Positions 8,322 to 17,874 of a DNA stretch of 64,000 bases are shown in pieces. How positions within the stretch are numbered: position 1 is the stretch's first letter; every line of letters begins with the position of its first letter. Position numbers and translations under genes: made by a program. Under the pieces are notes generated by a model, which was not told the origin of the DNA, did no database searches, and was given only the letters and a program-made list of their open reading frames with translations. This DNA is from Candidatus Solirubrobacter pratensis. GTDB lineage: Bacteria; Actinomycetota; Thermoleophilia; Solirubrobacterales; Solirubrobacteraceae. The DNA is taken from the NCBI RefSeq assembly GCF_000425945.1, contig NZ_AUEK01000003.1, positions 1 through 64,000 on the forward strand, given 5' to 3'.

Positions 8322-11300
8322 ATGGGCAGATCACCATCGTGGCGACGCGTTCTGCTGTTGGCCGGCTTGGTTCCGTTGCTCGGCGCCGGTGCCGCAGTCG
8401 CTGTTGCGCTGCCGGCACCGCATGCTGCGCTGCCGGCACCGCATGCTGCGGTGCCGGCACCGCAGGCTGCGGCGGCGAAGGCGGCCGCGGCGGTGGCCGG
8501 GGATGTCGATCCGTCGTTGTACGGGTCGTTGCAGTGGCGGAACATCGGGCCTTACACGGGCGGCCGGTCGCTGGCGGTAGCGGGCAGTGTGGCGCGGCCG
8601 AACGAGTACTACTTCGGCGCGACCGGCGGCGGGCTGTGGAAGTCCACGAACGGCGGGACCGATTGGGCGCCGGTGACCGACGGGCAGATCACGAGCTCGT
8701 CGGTCGGGGCGATCGCGGTGTGCCCATCCAATCCGGACGTGGTCTACATCGGGACGGGCGAGACGGCCTCGCGCGGCGACATCATCTCCGGCGACGGCGT
8801 CTACAAGACGACCGACGGCGGTGCGACGTGGTCCCACCTGGGCCTCGCGGACACGGAGATGATCGCCAAGATCCGGCTGGACCCGAACGACTGCAACCGC
8901 GTGTTCGTCGCGGCGCTCGGGCATGAGTTCGGCAATAACACCGAGCGCGGCGTGTTCCGCTCGACCGACGGCGGCGCGAACTGGCAGAAGGTGCTCTATG
9001 TGAGCGCCCAGACGGGCGCCGGCGATCTGTCGATGGACCCGACAAACCCGAACGTGCTGTACGCGTCGATGTGGCAGACCTACCGGCGCTTCTGGACGTT
9101 CTCCAGCGGCGGCGACGAGAGCGGGCTGTACAAGTCCACCGACGGCGGCACGACGTGGACGAACATCACCAAGAACGCCGGGCTGCCGGCCGGGCCGCTG
9201 GGCAAGATCGGCGTGAGCGTCTCGCCGGCGAACCCGAATCGCGTGTACGCGCTGGTCGAGGCGCATGACGGCGGCCTGTACCGCTCCGACGACGCGGGCG
9301 CGACGTGGAAGCTCGCGACCAACGCGGCGGCGATCCGCCAGCGCGGCTTCTACTTCAACGCCGTCATCGCGGACACCACCAACGCGGATCGCGTGTATAT
9401 CGGGAACGTGTCGTTCATGCGCTCCGACGACGCGGGGGCGACGTTCCGCACCGTCGGCACGCCGCACAGCGACAACCACGATCTGTGGATCGCGCCGGAC
9501 AACGACCAGCGGCTGATCGAGGGCAACGACGGCGGCGCGGCGGTGTCGACCAACGGCGGGACCAACTTCACGGCCGAGGACTACTCGACGGCGCAGATCT
9601 ACCAAGTGGTCACCACCAACGACAGCCCGTATCTGGTGTGCGGCGAGCAGCAGGACCGCAACTCGGTCTGCGTCTCGAGCACCGGCGGCACCGGCTCGTT
9701 CGGGATCGGCGGCGGCGAGAGCGGCCCGGTGGCCGTGGATCCGGCGGACTCGAACGTGTTCTATGCCGGCAACTACGACTGGCTTCTCACGCGCCTGGAT
9801 CGCTCGGGGAAGAGCCAGATCGGCACCCGCCGGATCGACCCGTGGCCGGACAACCCGATGGGCTATCCGGCCAGCGCACTCAAGCAGCGGGCACAGTGGA
9901 CGTTCCCGCTGGTGACCAATCCAGCCGAGCCGAAAGCGGTCTTCACCGGCTCGCAGTATCTGATGAAGTCGACCAACAACGGTCAGAGCTGGCAGCGGAT
10001 CAGCCCGGACCTGACGTTGAACGACCCGTCAACGACGGGCGACTCCGGCGGTCCGATCACCAAGGACCAGACCAGCATCGAGTACTACGCGACGATCTTC
10101 TCGATCGCGCCCTCGACGGTCGATCCGAAGGTGATCTGGACGGGCTCGGACGATGGGCTGGTGCACGTGACGACCGACGGTGGGACGACGTGGAAGGACG
10201 TCACGCCCCCGGATCTCGGCAAGTTCACGCGCGTGAGCATGATCGACGCCGGCCACCAGGACACGCAGACGGCCTACGTCGCCGGGCAGCGCTACGCGAC
10301 CGACGACGACACGAGCCCGTATGCGTACCGCACCCATGACGGCGGCAAGACGTGGACGAAGATCGTCACCGGCATACCGGCGGGCAACTTCCTGTGGACG
10401 ATCCGCGAGGACCCGGTGAAGCCCGGCCTGCTGTACGCGACCACCGAGCACGGCGTCTACGTGTCCTTCAACGACGGCGACAGCTGGCAGTCGCTGAAGA
10501 CCAACCTGCCGGACACGCGCGTATATGACCTGAAGGTCAAGAACGACGACCTCGTGATCGCCACGCACGGCCGCGGCTTCTACGTGCTCGACGACGCCGC
10601 CGCGCTGCTGCGCAGGCTCACTCCCACGACCACGCCGGCGGACATCGCCGACTTCCATCAGACGGTGCCGCCGGTCACGCCGATCCCCTCGGTCACGGCG
10701 CCGCCGGTGGTGATCCCGCCCACGACGCCCGCGGCCGACCAGGAGAACTCCCTGGCGGTCCTCAAGGATCCCAACAACGTCGTGCATGCTGTGAGCAGCA
10801 GCGTGTCGGTCAGCTACACGCTCAAGCAGGCTGTCACCTCGGCCCGCGCGGACTTCCTCGACGCGAGCGGCACGGTGATCAACAGCGTGACGCTGCCGAC
10901 CACGGCCGGTACGCGCACGACGACCTGGAACCTGCGCTACGCCAGCGCCGTGAGCTTCCCCGGCCTGATCTACTGGGCGGGCAGCAACACGGGCCCAAGA
11001 GCGCCTCTGGGCAGCTACACCGTCCGGCTGACGACCGACGGGCAGGCTCTGTCGCAGTCCTTCGACATCCTCAAGGACTCGCGGCTGACGAACGTCAGCG
11101 ACGCGGACATCCGGGCCGAGTTCGAGCTCGCCCTGAAGGTGCGCGACCGCACCAGCGACGCCAACCAGGGCGTGATCAACATCCGCGCCTGCACCGCCCA
11201 GGTCAACGCCGCCGTGGCCCAGGCCAACGACGGCTCGATCAGCTCGTCCGGCGCGGCGCTTGACACCTCGCTGTCAAGCGTCGAGAACGAGCTCTACCAG

Positions 11301-11999
11301 ACGAAGTTGCAGGCGAGTGAGGACCCGCTCAACTTCCCGATCAAGCTCGACGACAAGATCTCCGCCCTGCGCGGGATCATCGAGAGCGTCGATGCGCGGC
11401 CGACCGATCAGACCTACCAGGTCTACGACGGACTCGCCGCGCAGCTGCAGACGCAGATGAGCCGGCTCGCCGGGATCGTCGCCACCGACGTCTGGAACTT
11501 CAACCAGATGCTCCAGGCCAAGGGGATCCCGCCGATCGCGTGCTCCTCGTTCACCGAGACCACGACCACCACCGGCACGGCCGGCGGCACCGTCCCGGCG
11601 ACGCTCGCGCTCACGCTCGGCACGCCGCCGGCGTTCGGCTCGTTCACACCGGGCCTCGCGATGGACTACGGCGCGACGATGACCGCCAACGTGATCTCCA
11701 CGGCCGGCGACGCCACGCTCAGCGTGGTCGACCCGAGCGCCACCGCGCCCGGCCATCTGGTCAACGGCGCGTTCTCGCTGCCGCAGGCACTGCAGGCGCA
11801 CGCCTCCTCGCCCGGCGGCACCGCCGCGGCCGGCGGCGCGATCAGCGGCTCGCCGCTGACGCTGGAGACCTGGGCTGCGCCGATCAGCAACGACCCGGTC
11901 GCGGTCGCGTTCAAGCAGAGCATCGCCGCGAACGACGCCCTGCGGACAGGCAGCTACAGCAAGACGCTGACGTTCACGCTGTCCACCACCACGCCATAG
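8322..11999 (+). CDS. Secreted BNR/VPS10-type beta-propeller protein
   Basis: A 1225-residue exoprotein. ATG at 8322 follows a G-rich ribosome binding site and gives a signal peptide (basic MGRSPSWRR, then LLLAGLVPLLGAGAAVAVA). After a short Ala/Pro repeat come propeller blades with Asp-box/BNR motifs (GGGLWKSTNGGTDW, GVYKTTDGGATWSH, GVFRSTDGGANW, GLYKSTDGGTTW, GLYRSDDAGATW), covering about residues 65-760. Then follow a Pro/Thr linker (PPVTPIPSVTAPPVVIPPTT), an immunoglobulin/FlgD-like domain, a helical domain and a C-terminal beta domain starting near GGTVPATLALTLGTPP. The family is annotated as glycosyl hydrolase or sortilin-like, but no catalytic residues are proven; carbohydrate or protein binding at the cell surface is likely. 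A terminator-like hairpin follows the stop. Confidence 0.88.
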   Translation: MGRSPSWRRVLLLAGLVPLLGAGAAVAVALPAPHAALPAPHAAVPAPQAAAAKAAAAVAGDVDPSLYGSLQWRNIGPYTGGRSLAVAGSVARPNEYYFGATGGGLWKSTNGGTDWAPVTDGQITSSSVGAIAVCPSNPDVVYIGTGETASRGDIISGDGVYKTTDGGATWSHLGLADTEMIAKIRLDPNDCNRVFVAALGHEFGNNTERGVFRSTDGGANWQKVLYVSAQTGAGDLSMDPTNPNVLYASMWQTYRRFWTFSSGGDESGLYKSTDGGTTWTNITKNAGLPAGPLGKIGVSVSPANPNRVYALVEAHDGGLYRSDDAGATWKLATNAAAIRQRGFYFNAVIADTTNADRVYIGNVSFMRSDDAGATFRTVGTPHSDNHDLWIAPDNDQRLIEGNDGGAAVSTNGGTNFTAEDYSTAQIYQVVTTNDSPYLVCGEQQDRNSVCVSSTGGTGSFGIGGGESGPVAVDPADSNVFYAGNYDWLLTRLDRSGKSQIGTRRIDPWPDNPMGYPASALKQRAQWTFPLVTNPAEPKAVFTGSQYLMKSTNNGQSWQRISPDLTLNDPSTTGDSGGPITKDQTSIEYYATIFSIAPSTVDPKVIWTGSDDGLVHVTTDGGTTWKDVTPPDLGKFTRVSMIDAGHQDTQTAYVAGQRYATDDDTSPYAYRTHDGGKTWTKIVTGIPAGNFLWTIREDPVKPGLLYATTEHGVYVSFNDGDSWQSLKTNLPDTRVYDLKVKNDDLVIATHGRGFYVLDDAAALLRRLTPTTTPADIADFHQTVPPVTPIPSVTAPPVVIPPTTPAADQENSLAVLKDPNNVVHAVSSSVSVSYTLKQAVTSARADFLDASGTVINSVTLPTTAGTRTTTWNLRYASAVSFPGLIYWAGSNTGPRAPLGSYTVRLTTDGQALSQSFDILKDSRLTNVSDADIRAEFELALKVRDRTSDANQGVINIRACTAQVNAAVAQANDGSISSSGAALDTSLSSVENELYQTKLQASEDPLNFPIKLDDKISALRGIIESVDARPTDQTYQVYDGLAAQLQTQMSRLAGIVATDVWNFNQMLQAKGIPPIACSSFTETTTTTGTAGGTVPATLALTLGTPPAFGSFTPGLAMDYGATMTANVISTAGDATLSVVDPSATAPGHLVNGAFSLPQALQAHASSPGGTAAAGGAISGSPLTLETWAAPISNDPVAVAFKQSIAANDALRTGSYSKTLTFTLSTTTP
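8409..8471 (+). repeat. Three 21-bp tandem repeats inside the exoprotein gene
   Basis: Exact 21-bp period encoding LPAPHAA, LPAPHAA, VPAPQAA right after the signal peptide. The first two units are identical in DNA, indicating recent slippage. It probably forms a flexible linker, and repeat number may vary between strains. Confidence 0.85.
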
Positions 12000-12006
12000 G
12001 GCAACC

Positions 12007-12036
12007 GGCGGGGTGCGGCAGCGGCCGCACCCCGCC
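12007..12036 (+). terminator. Hairpin terminator after the BNR exoprotein gene
   Basis: A perfect 12-bp stem (GGCGGGGTGCGG / CCGCACCCCGCC) with a 6-base loop begins 7 bases after the stop codon. There is no T-run, as is common for high-GC actinobacterial terminators. Confidence 0.7.
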
Positions 12037-12188
12037 CCAGGTTTGGCCGGCGCCGTACTTGCCGGCCGGCCGGGACCCCATTTCCGAGATTTCGTCTTCG
12101 TACTGACTATGGATGACAAGACTTTGCGGCTCGCTTGCCGCGCCGAACGGACTGCCGGTGGGCGGCGCCGGGCGGACATCAGGTAGCC

Positions 12189-13038
12189 GTGGCTGCGGTT
12201 CGTGAACAGGCACTCCCGAAGCCGCTCGTCGGCGAGGGAGTGCTGGCGGCGCCGCGATCGCGCAATCGCCCGCGGCGCCGCGGTGCGTCCGGGAACTGGC
12301 GCTCGCTCGGCGCGAGCGGCCTGGCGATCCTGTTCGCGCTGCTGGGGTGGGAGACGATGGCGGCCAAGCACGTCGTGGCGTCCTACTCGCTGCCGACGCC
12401 GCACGCCGTCTGGACGGAGTGGTGGGCGCTGTCGCGCCGCGGCATCCTCTGGCACCACGTCTGGGCCACGGTCCACGTCGCGCTGTTCGGCTGGGCGTTC
12501 GCGTTCGTGGTCGCGCTGCTGTTCTCCTACCCGCTGTCGCGCTCGCCGCTGTTCGCGAGCATCCTGGCGCCCTACATCGCCGGCACGCAGGCGATGCCGA
12601 TCCTCGCATTGGCGCCACTGCTGACGGTGTGGTTCGGGCTCGGGCTGTTCTCGAAGACGCTGATCTGCGCGGTGATCTGCTTCTTCCCGATGATGGGTCA
12701 CGTTCTCGGTCGGGTTGCAGAACGTCGACCACACGCTGATCGACGCCGCCGCCACCGAGGGCGCCGGCCGCTGGAACAGCCTGCGCTACATCGAGCTGCC
12801 GCTCGCCACCCGCACGATGCTCGCCGGCGTCCGCATGGGGCTGTCGCTGTCCATGACCGGCGCGATCGTGGCGGAGTTCGTCTCGGCGAGCGCGGGCCTC
12901 GGCTACATGATGGAGCTGGGGCGCAACCAGTACGACGCACCCCTCGTGTTCGCCGCGGCCCTCACGCTGGTGCTGGTCGCCGTCGCCTTCTATGTCGTGG
13001 TCGGGCTGCTCGAGCGCGTGCTGATCGACTGGGAGTAG
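12189..13038 (+). pseudogene. ABC transporter permease (SsuC/TauC/ThiX type), frameshifted
   Basis: BPD_transp_1 permease of the sulfonate/taurine/thiamine-precursor class. The first part (GTG 12189) has membrane segments around LGASGLAILFALLGWETMA and a conserved TQAMPILALAPLLTVWFG loop followed by LFSKTLICAVICFFPMM. At the GGG run 12695-12697 the frame jumps; the continuation VTFSVGLQNVDHTLIDAA, then the EAA-loop-like IELPLATRTMLAGVRMG and two final membrane helices, runs to 13038. Removing one G restores a normal ~280-residue protein, so this is a one-base insertion or a consensus error. No ATPase or binding-protein gene is adjacent, so even an intact protein would be orphaned here. Confidence 0.8.
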
Positions 13039-13147
13039 GCGTGCAGGGCCTCCATCACGGGCGCCACGACTGCCGGCACGGCCTGGTCGTTGCCGGGATG
13101 CAGCGCCCGGCAGATCTTGGTGACCCATTGCATGCGTGGAGCGCGGC

Positions 13148-14791
13148 ATGAGCGTCGTCGAGGAAGCGAAGAAGTCGCGCCGGCACCGTATCGTCGAGGC
13201 GCGCCGGAAGCTGCCTGAGAACGTCCGGCTGCTGAGCTGGGTCTCGCTCGCCAACGACTCGGCAAGCGAGATGATGTACCCGATCGTGCCGCTGTTCCTG
13301 GCGCTCACGCTCGGTGCACCGGCGGTCCTGATCGGCCTGATCGAGGGCATCGCCGAGGCGATGGCACTCGGTTTCAAACTGCTGTCCGGTTGGTTGTCGG
13401 ACCGCTCCGCCGAGCAGCGGCGGCGGCCGTGGATCGTGGCCGGCTACGGCGTCTCGACGTTCTCGCGGCTGGCGATCGCCGCCGCGCCGGCGTGGGGCTG
13501 GGTGCTCGGCGCGAAGGTCGTCGATCGCATCGGCAAGGGCACGCGCGGCACGCCGCGCGACGCGCTGATCCGCGACAGCACGCCGAAGGAGCTGGTCGGG
13601 TCGGCGTTCGGCTACCACCGCTCGATGGACACGGTGGGCGCGATCGTCGGCCCGCTGATCGCCGTCGTCGCCCTGCTGCTCGGCGCGTCGCTGCGCACGG
13701 TGCTGTGGATCGCGGTGCTGCCGGGCGCGGCGACGCTGATCCTGTTCCGGCTCATCCGCGAGGCGCCGCGCTCGGCCGCCAAGGCGCGCCCGGGCAAGCC
13801 GTCGCTGCGCTCGCTGCCGAGCTCGTTCTGGTCCGTGCTGCAGGTGTGGGTGATCTTCTCGCTCGGCAACTCGACCGACGCCTTCCTGCTGTTGCGCGCG
13901 CACGACCTCGGGCTCTCGACCGTCGCCGTCGTGCTCGCCTTCGCGCTCTACAACGTCGTCTACGCGGGCCTCTCGTGGCCGCTCGGCGCGCTCAGCGACC
14001 GGATCCCGCGCGAGCGCGTGCTGACCGCCGGCGTGATCGTCTTCGCGCTCGTCTACGTCGGCTTCGCCGTCGCGCCCGCGCCGTGGGCGGTGTGGCCGCT
14101 GCTGGCCATCTACGGCATCTACGTGGCCGCGACCGAAGGCGTCGGCCGCGCGTGGGTCGCCGACCACGTCGAGACCGGCTCGGTCGGCACCGCGTACGGC
14201 GTGTTCTTTTCCTCGACGGCCGCCGCGGCGCTCGTCGCCAGCCTCGCCGGCGGCGCGTTGTGGACGTACGTGAGCCCGCAGGCGCCGTTCGTCCTGGGCG
14301 CCTGCACGGCCGGCGTGGCGGCCGCGCTGCTGCTCGCCCGCGCGCTCCAGCGCGAGGTCGGGCCGCGCGTCGCCCGCACGTCGCTCGCGGGCCTCGCGAT
14401 CGCCGTCGCGGTGGCCGCTGTGGCCTTCCACGCAAGCCTCGGCGACCTGTTCCGCCACAGCGGCGAGCAGGAGGTGCCGGTCGCCCTCGCGCGCGCCTGC
14501 GGCCCGGCGCCGACCACCCGGGTGGCGCCGCCCAGCGACGTCCCGACGCCGGCAGCCATCACGTTCACCAAAGTCGAGCGCGGCGCCCGCTACGAGGGCT
14601 TGAGCTCCGACACGCTACGCGAGGGCCACGACGCCTATCTGTCGGCGCTGCGCGCCGCCGGCTACCCGATCATCTTCGCGCAGGTCGACCCAGCCGACGC
14701 AGAGGTCGACTTCGTCGGCGGCTACGTGTCCTTCGTGCAGGAGTGCCGCGGCCGCGTCCACGTCACGTTGACCCTGGACCGAACTGGTTGA
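13148..14791 (+). CDS. Major facilitator superfamily transporter with C-terminal extension
   Basis: A 547-residue membrane protein. ATG 13148 gives a short basic N-terminus, then 12 predicted membrane helices to about residue 410. MFS landmarks include the loop 2-3 motif GWLSDRSAEQRRRPW and the matching loop 8-9 GALSDRIPRERVL. The segment DRIGKGTRGTPRDALI is typical of a bacterial MFS subgroup related to permeases of unknown substrate. A soluble C-terminal region of about 110 residues follows (ITFTKVERGARYEGL to VSFVQECRGRVHVTLTLD). The stop lies exactly where an unrelated amidohydrolase fragment begins, so the last residues may be altered by the junction. Confidence 0.82.
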   Translation: MSVVEEAKKSRRHRIVEARRKLPENVRLLSWVSLANDSASEMMYPIVPLFLALTLGAPAVLIGLIEGIAEAMALGFKLLSGWLSDRSAEQRRRPWIVAGYGVSTFSRLAIAAAPAWGWVLGAKVVDRIGKGTRGTPRDALIRDSTPKELVGSAFGYHRSMDTVGAIVGPLIAVVALLLGASLRTVLWIAVLPGAATLILFRLIREAPRSAAKARPGKPSLRSLPSSFWSVLQVWVIFSLGNSTDAFLLLRAHDLGLSTVAVVLAFALYNVVYAGLSWPLGALSDRIPRERVLTAGVIVFALVYVGFAVAPAPWAVWPLLAIYGIYVAATEGVGRAWVADHVETGSVGTAYGVFFSSTAAAALVASLAGGALWTYVSPQAPFVLGACTAGVAAALLLARALQREVGPRVARTSLAGLAIAVAVAAVAFHASLGDLFRHSGEQEVPVALARACGPAPTTRVAPPSDVPTPAAITFTKVERGARYEGLSSDTLREGHDAYLSALRAAGYPIIFAQVDPADAEVDFVGGYVSFVQECRGRVHVTLTLDRTG

Positions 14792-15330
14792 CCTTGCGCA
14801 GCTTGCAGCGGCGAGGCGCGGTGGTGTTCGTCCATCCGACCGCGTCGCCGGACCCGATGGCCCATTCCCTCGGCCTGCCCGATGCGCTGCTCGACTACCC
14901 GGTCGACTCCTCGCGCGCGATCGCCAAGCTGCACTACAGCAACACGATCTCGCGGACGCCGGACGTCAAGTACGTGTTCTCGCACGGCGGCGGGACGGTC
15001 CCGTTCCTCGCGTCGCGCTTCGCGATCGTCGACGCCATGAACGTGATCCCCGGCGCGGAGGAGCGTGGGTCGTTCGCCGACACGGCCCGTCGCCTGTACT
15101 GGGACACCGCCTCGGCGTTCAGCGACCCGGTGCTCCACCTCCTGCGCTCGGTGACCGGCCTCCACAACGTCGTGTTCGGGACCGACTACCCGTATCCGCA
15201 CGACGACATCTCCATCGGCGGCCTGCGGACGCTGAGACGCACGACCGAACTCGCCGAAGAGGAGCGCAACGCCATTCTCGGCGACACCGCGTCACGGCTG
15301 ATTCCGCGCCTGGCACGCCAACCTGTCTGA
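14791..15330 (+). pseudogene. 3' fragment of an amidohydrolase (ACMSD/6-MSA decarboxylase-like)
   Basis: The frame starts without an initiation codon at the MFS stop and encodes the C-terminal half of a metal-dependent amidohydrolase/decarboxylase. Landmarks are GAVVFVHPT (metal/active-site His), YVFSHGGGTVPFLASRF and the terminal HNVVFGTDYPYPH with the conserved Asp. The N-terminal ~140 residues with the HxH metal motif are missing. It is therefore a truncated gene fused by deletion to the MFS gene, and cannot encode an active enzyme. Confidence 0.75.
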
Positions 15331-15346
15331 CCGGCCGGCAGGTCTC

Positions 15347-16264
15347 TCAGCCGGCGCTTGACCTGACTCCGACGCGGTCGAGCTGCGCCGACAGCAACCG
15401 TCCGGCTCTGTCCAGCGCCGCCGTCGCTTCGTCGAGGATCGGGTGATAGGCCTGGAAGACGTGGGGGACCCCGGGGGTGATGTCGAGCGTGACCTCGACG
15501 TCGGCGGTGATGGCTTGCTGCGCGAGGCGGATGGCGTCGTCGAGGAGCACCTCGTGCGTTCCGGCCTGGATGATCATGGGCGGGAGGCCGGAGAGGTCGG
15601 CGAAGATGGGGCTGATGAGGGCGAGGGCGGCGTCTTGTCCCGAGGTGTAGTCGGGGATTCGGGCTTGGAGGGCTTCGCGGCTGAGGAGCGGGTCGAGCTT
15701 GCTCTTGGTGTCCATGGTCGTCCCGGCCAGGGTGAGGTCGGCGTACGGTGACATGACCAAGGCGGCGGCCGGCAGGGGCAGCCCGTGCTCGCGGGCGTTG
15801 ACCAGGGTGGCGATGGCGAGTCCGCCGCCGGCGGACTCTCCCGCCAGGACGATGTCCGAAGGGGCGATGCCGTTGTTCAGGAGCGCTTCATACGCTGCAA
15901 GGGCGTCGTCGACCGCTGCCGGGTAGGGGTGCTCGGGGGCGAGCCGGTAGTCGACGGAGATGGCCTTGGCCTGCGTCCGCCGGCCGACCTGCGAGGCCAG
16001 CTCGGCGGCGAGGAACGCGTCTCCCAGCACGTACACGCCGCCGTGGAAGTAGAGGACGACGTTGCGGGGTTCGATGCCGTCGACGGTGATCTCGGCGGTC
16101 GGGACGCCGCCCAGTGTGGCTGCGGTCACGGTCACGTCGGCGGGCAGCGGCTGCGCCGACAGCAGCTCTCGGAGCAGTCGGCGTTGCTCGTTGACGTCGC
16201 TGCCGGCGGGGAAGGCGGACTGGCGCAGGATCGCGTCGAGGGTCTCTCGCTGCTCGGTGCTCAC
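15347..16264 (-). CDS. Alpha/beta hydrolase, hormone-sensitive-lipase (GDXG) family
   Basis: Soluble esterase of 305 residues. The oxyanion-hole motif YFHGG (residues 92-96) and the nucleophile elbow GESAGG (Ser in GDXG position) are present, with the acid/His pair expected in the C-terminal part (His in TPGVPHVFQAY). YRLAPEHPYPAAVDDA is the classic HSL-family segment. It likely cleaves short-chain esters or lactones. It is the distal gene of a minus-strand cluster with the DHA2 exporter (40-bp gap) and the GMC oxidoreductase, suggesting shared transcription and a common substrate or product. Confidence 0.88.
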   Translation of the reverse strand: MSTEQRETLDAILRQSAFPAGSDVNEQRRLLRELLSAQPLPADVTVTAATLGGVPTAEITVDGIEPRNVVLYFHGGVYVLGDAFLAAELASQVGRRTQAKAISVDYRLAPEHPYPAAVDDALAAYEALLNNGIAPSDIVLAGESAGGGLAIATLVNAREHGLPLPAAALVMSPYADLTLAGTTMDTKSKLDPLLSREALQARIPDYTSGQDAALALISPIFADLSGLPPMIIQAGTHEVLLDDAIRLAQQAITADVEVTLDITPGVPHVFQAYHPILDEATAALDRAGRLLSAQLDRVGVRSSAG

Positions 16265-16304
16265 GGAGGATCTCCCTTTGGTTGGTCTGGGTGGGCGCGC
16301 GCAG

Positions 16305-17864
16305 CTACGGACGCGGACGGGCGACCGTGTCGCGTACGCGGTGGCCCCATGTGGCGAGGCGCGTCAGGTAGCCGCAGTAGGGCGCGCCCGGGCAGCGCGC
16401 GACCGACATCGCGATGGTCGCGATGTGGGCGTCCTGCGGCTCGCGGCGGCGGCCCGGGAGCAGGACCAAGGCCAGCACCGCGGCGGCGGCGCACAGGATC
16501 GCGGCAACGACGAACGCTCCGGTGAAGCCGTGCGTCAGCGCCGCGGCCGGCGTCGATCCGCCGTCGAGCGCGTTCGTGATCCGTGACGTCGAGATGGCCG
16601 ATAGGACGGCGAGGCCCAGCGACCCGCCGACCTGCTGGGTCGTATTGAGCAGACCCGAGGCGAGACCCGAGTCCTCGGCCGCGACGCCGGTCGTCGCGGC
16701 GATCGTGATCGGCACGAAGGCCATGCCGAGCCCGATGGCCATGACGATCATCGCGGGCAGGACGCGACCGGCGTAGTCGCCGTCGGGCTGCAGGCGGGTG
16801 AACAGCGCGAACCCGACGGTCGCGATCAGCAGCCCGAGGACGAGCACCGGCTTGGGCGTGAGGCGGTCGACCACCTGCGAGGCGAGCGCGGAGCTGGCGA
16901 TCAGCGTGAGGCTGAGCGGCAGGTAGGCGACGCCGGTCTTGAGCGCGTTGTAGCCGAGCACCTGCTGCAGGTACAGCGTGCAGAAGAAGAACACGCAGAA
17001 CAGCGCGGCGGCGACGAGCAGCATCGTCGCGTCGGCGGCCGCGAGGCTGCGGTTGGAGAAGATGCGCAGCGGGACCAGGGGGTTCTCGTGGCGGCGCTCG
17101 ATCCACACGAAGCCGACCAGCAGCACGGCGGACACCGCGAGGCCTACGAGCGTCCGCGCTGACCCCCAGCCCCAGTCGTTGGACTTGATCAGCGTGAAGA
17201 CGAGCGCCATCGTGCCCAGCGTGATGGCCGTCGCGCCCCCGAGGTCGTAGCCGTCGCGGACGCCCTCGGCACGGCTCTCGGCGAGCGACCGCCGCGCCAG
17301 CACGAGGACCGCGGCGCCCATCGGCAGGTTGACGAAGAAGACCCAGCGCCAGCTGAGCAGCTCGACGATCGCGCCCCCGAGCAGGAGGCCGACCGCGCCG
17401 CCGGCGCCGGCGATCGCGCCCCAGACGGCAAGCGCCCGGTTGCGCTCGGGCCCCTCCGCGAACGTCGTGAGGATGATCGACAGCGCCGCCGGCGAGACCA
17501 GCGCGCCGCCGAGTCCCTGCGCGCCGCGGGCGATCAGCAGCGTCGCCTCCGACTGCGACACCCCGCAGACGAGCGATGCGCCCGCGAACAACGAGATGCC
17601 GGCGATGAACAGGCGACGACGACCGAGTCGATCGGCCGCGCGCCCGCCGAGCAGCAGGAACCCGCCGAAGATCAGCGTGTACGCGTTGAGCACCCACGAC
17701 AGGCTCTGCTCGGAGAAGCCGACGTCGCGCTGGATGCTCGGCAGCGCGACGTTCACGACACTCGCGTCGAGCACCACCATGAACTGGGCCACCGCGACGA
17801 TGGCGAGCACCGCGTTGGGGCTCACCCGGACTGGGTTGGTAGGGGCGACTGTGACGTCGGACAT
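16305..17864 (-). CDS. DHA2-family (EmrB/QacA-type) MFS drug exporter
   Basis: A 14-helix proton-driven exporter of 519 residues. The DHA2 signature is clear: FMVVLDASVVNVALPSIQ in helix 1, motif A GGRAADRLGRRRLFIAG, and motif C-like GAIAGAGGAVGLLLGG in helix 5. The C-terminal tail after helix 14 is long (REPQDAHIATIAMSVARCPG). It is directly between the GMC oxidoreductase (10-bp gap) and the HSL hydrolase in the same direction. The pairing suggests export of a substrate or product of those enzymes (inference). Confidence 0.9.
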   Translation of the reverse strand: MSDVTVAPTNPVRVSPNAVLAIVAVAQFMVVLDASVVNVALPSIQRDVGFSEQSLSWVLNAYTLIFGGFLLLGGRAADRLGRRRLFIAGISLFAGASLVCGVSQSEATLLIARGAQGLGGALVSPAALSIILTTFAEGPERNRALAVWGAIAGAGGAVGLLLGGAIVELLSWRWVFFVNLPMGAAVLVLARRSLAESRAEGVRDGYDLGGATAITLGTMALVFTLIKSNDWGWGSARTLVGLAVSAVLLVGFVWIERRHENPLVPLRIFSNRSLAAADATMLLVAAALFCVFFFCTLYLQQVLGYNALKTGVAYLPLSLTLIASSALASQVVDRLTPKPVLVLGLLIATVGFALFTRLQPDGDYAGRVLPAMIVMAIGLGMAFVPITIAATTGVAAEDSGLASGLLNTTQQVGGSLGLAVLSAISTSRITNALDGGSTPAAALTHGFTGAFVVAAILCAAAAVLALVLLPGRRREPQDAHIATIAMSVARCPGAPYCGYLTRLATWGHRVRDTVARPRP

Positions 17865-17874
17865 GGCGAGCAGC

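Noticed and set aside
12109-12186. 25-codon frame MDDKTLRLACRAERTAGG before the permease
   Set aside because: No ribosome binding site or motif; likely chance.
13043-13137. Antisense 33-codon frame (MQWVTKICRALHPGND...) before the MFS gene
   Set aside because: Composition looks coding-like but it has no family I can name and no context; too short to call.
13390-14790. Very long open frame overlapping the MFS transporter in another + frame
   Set aside because: Arg/Ala-rich out-of-frame reading of the transporter; only its end (14791-15330) encodes a recognisable amidohydrolase piece.
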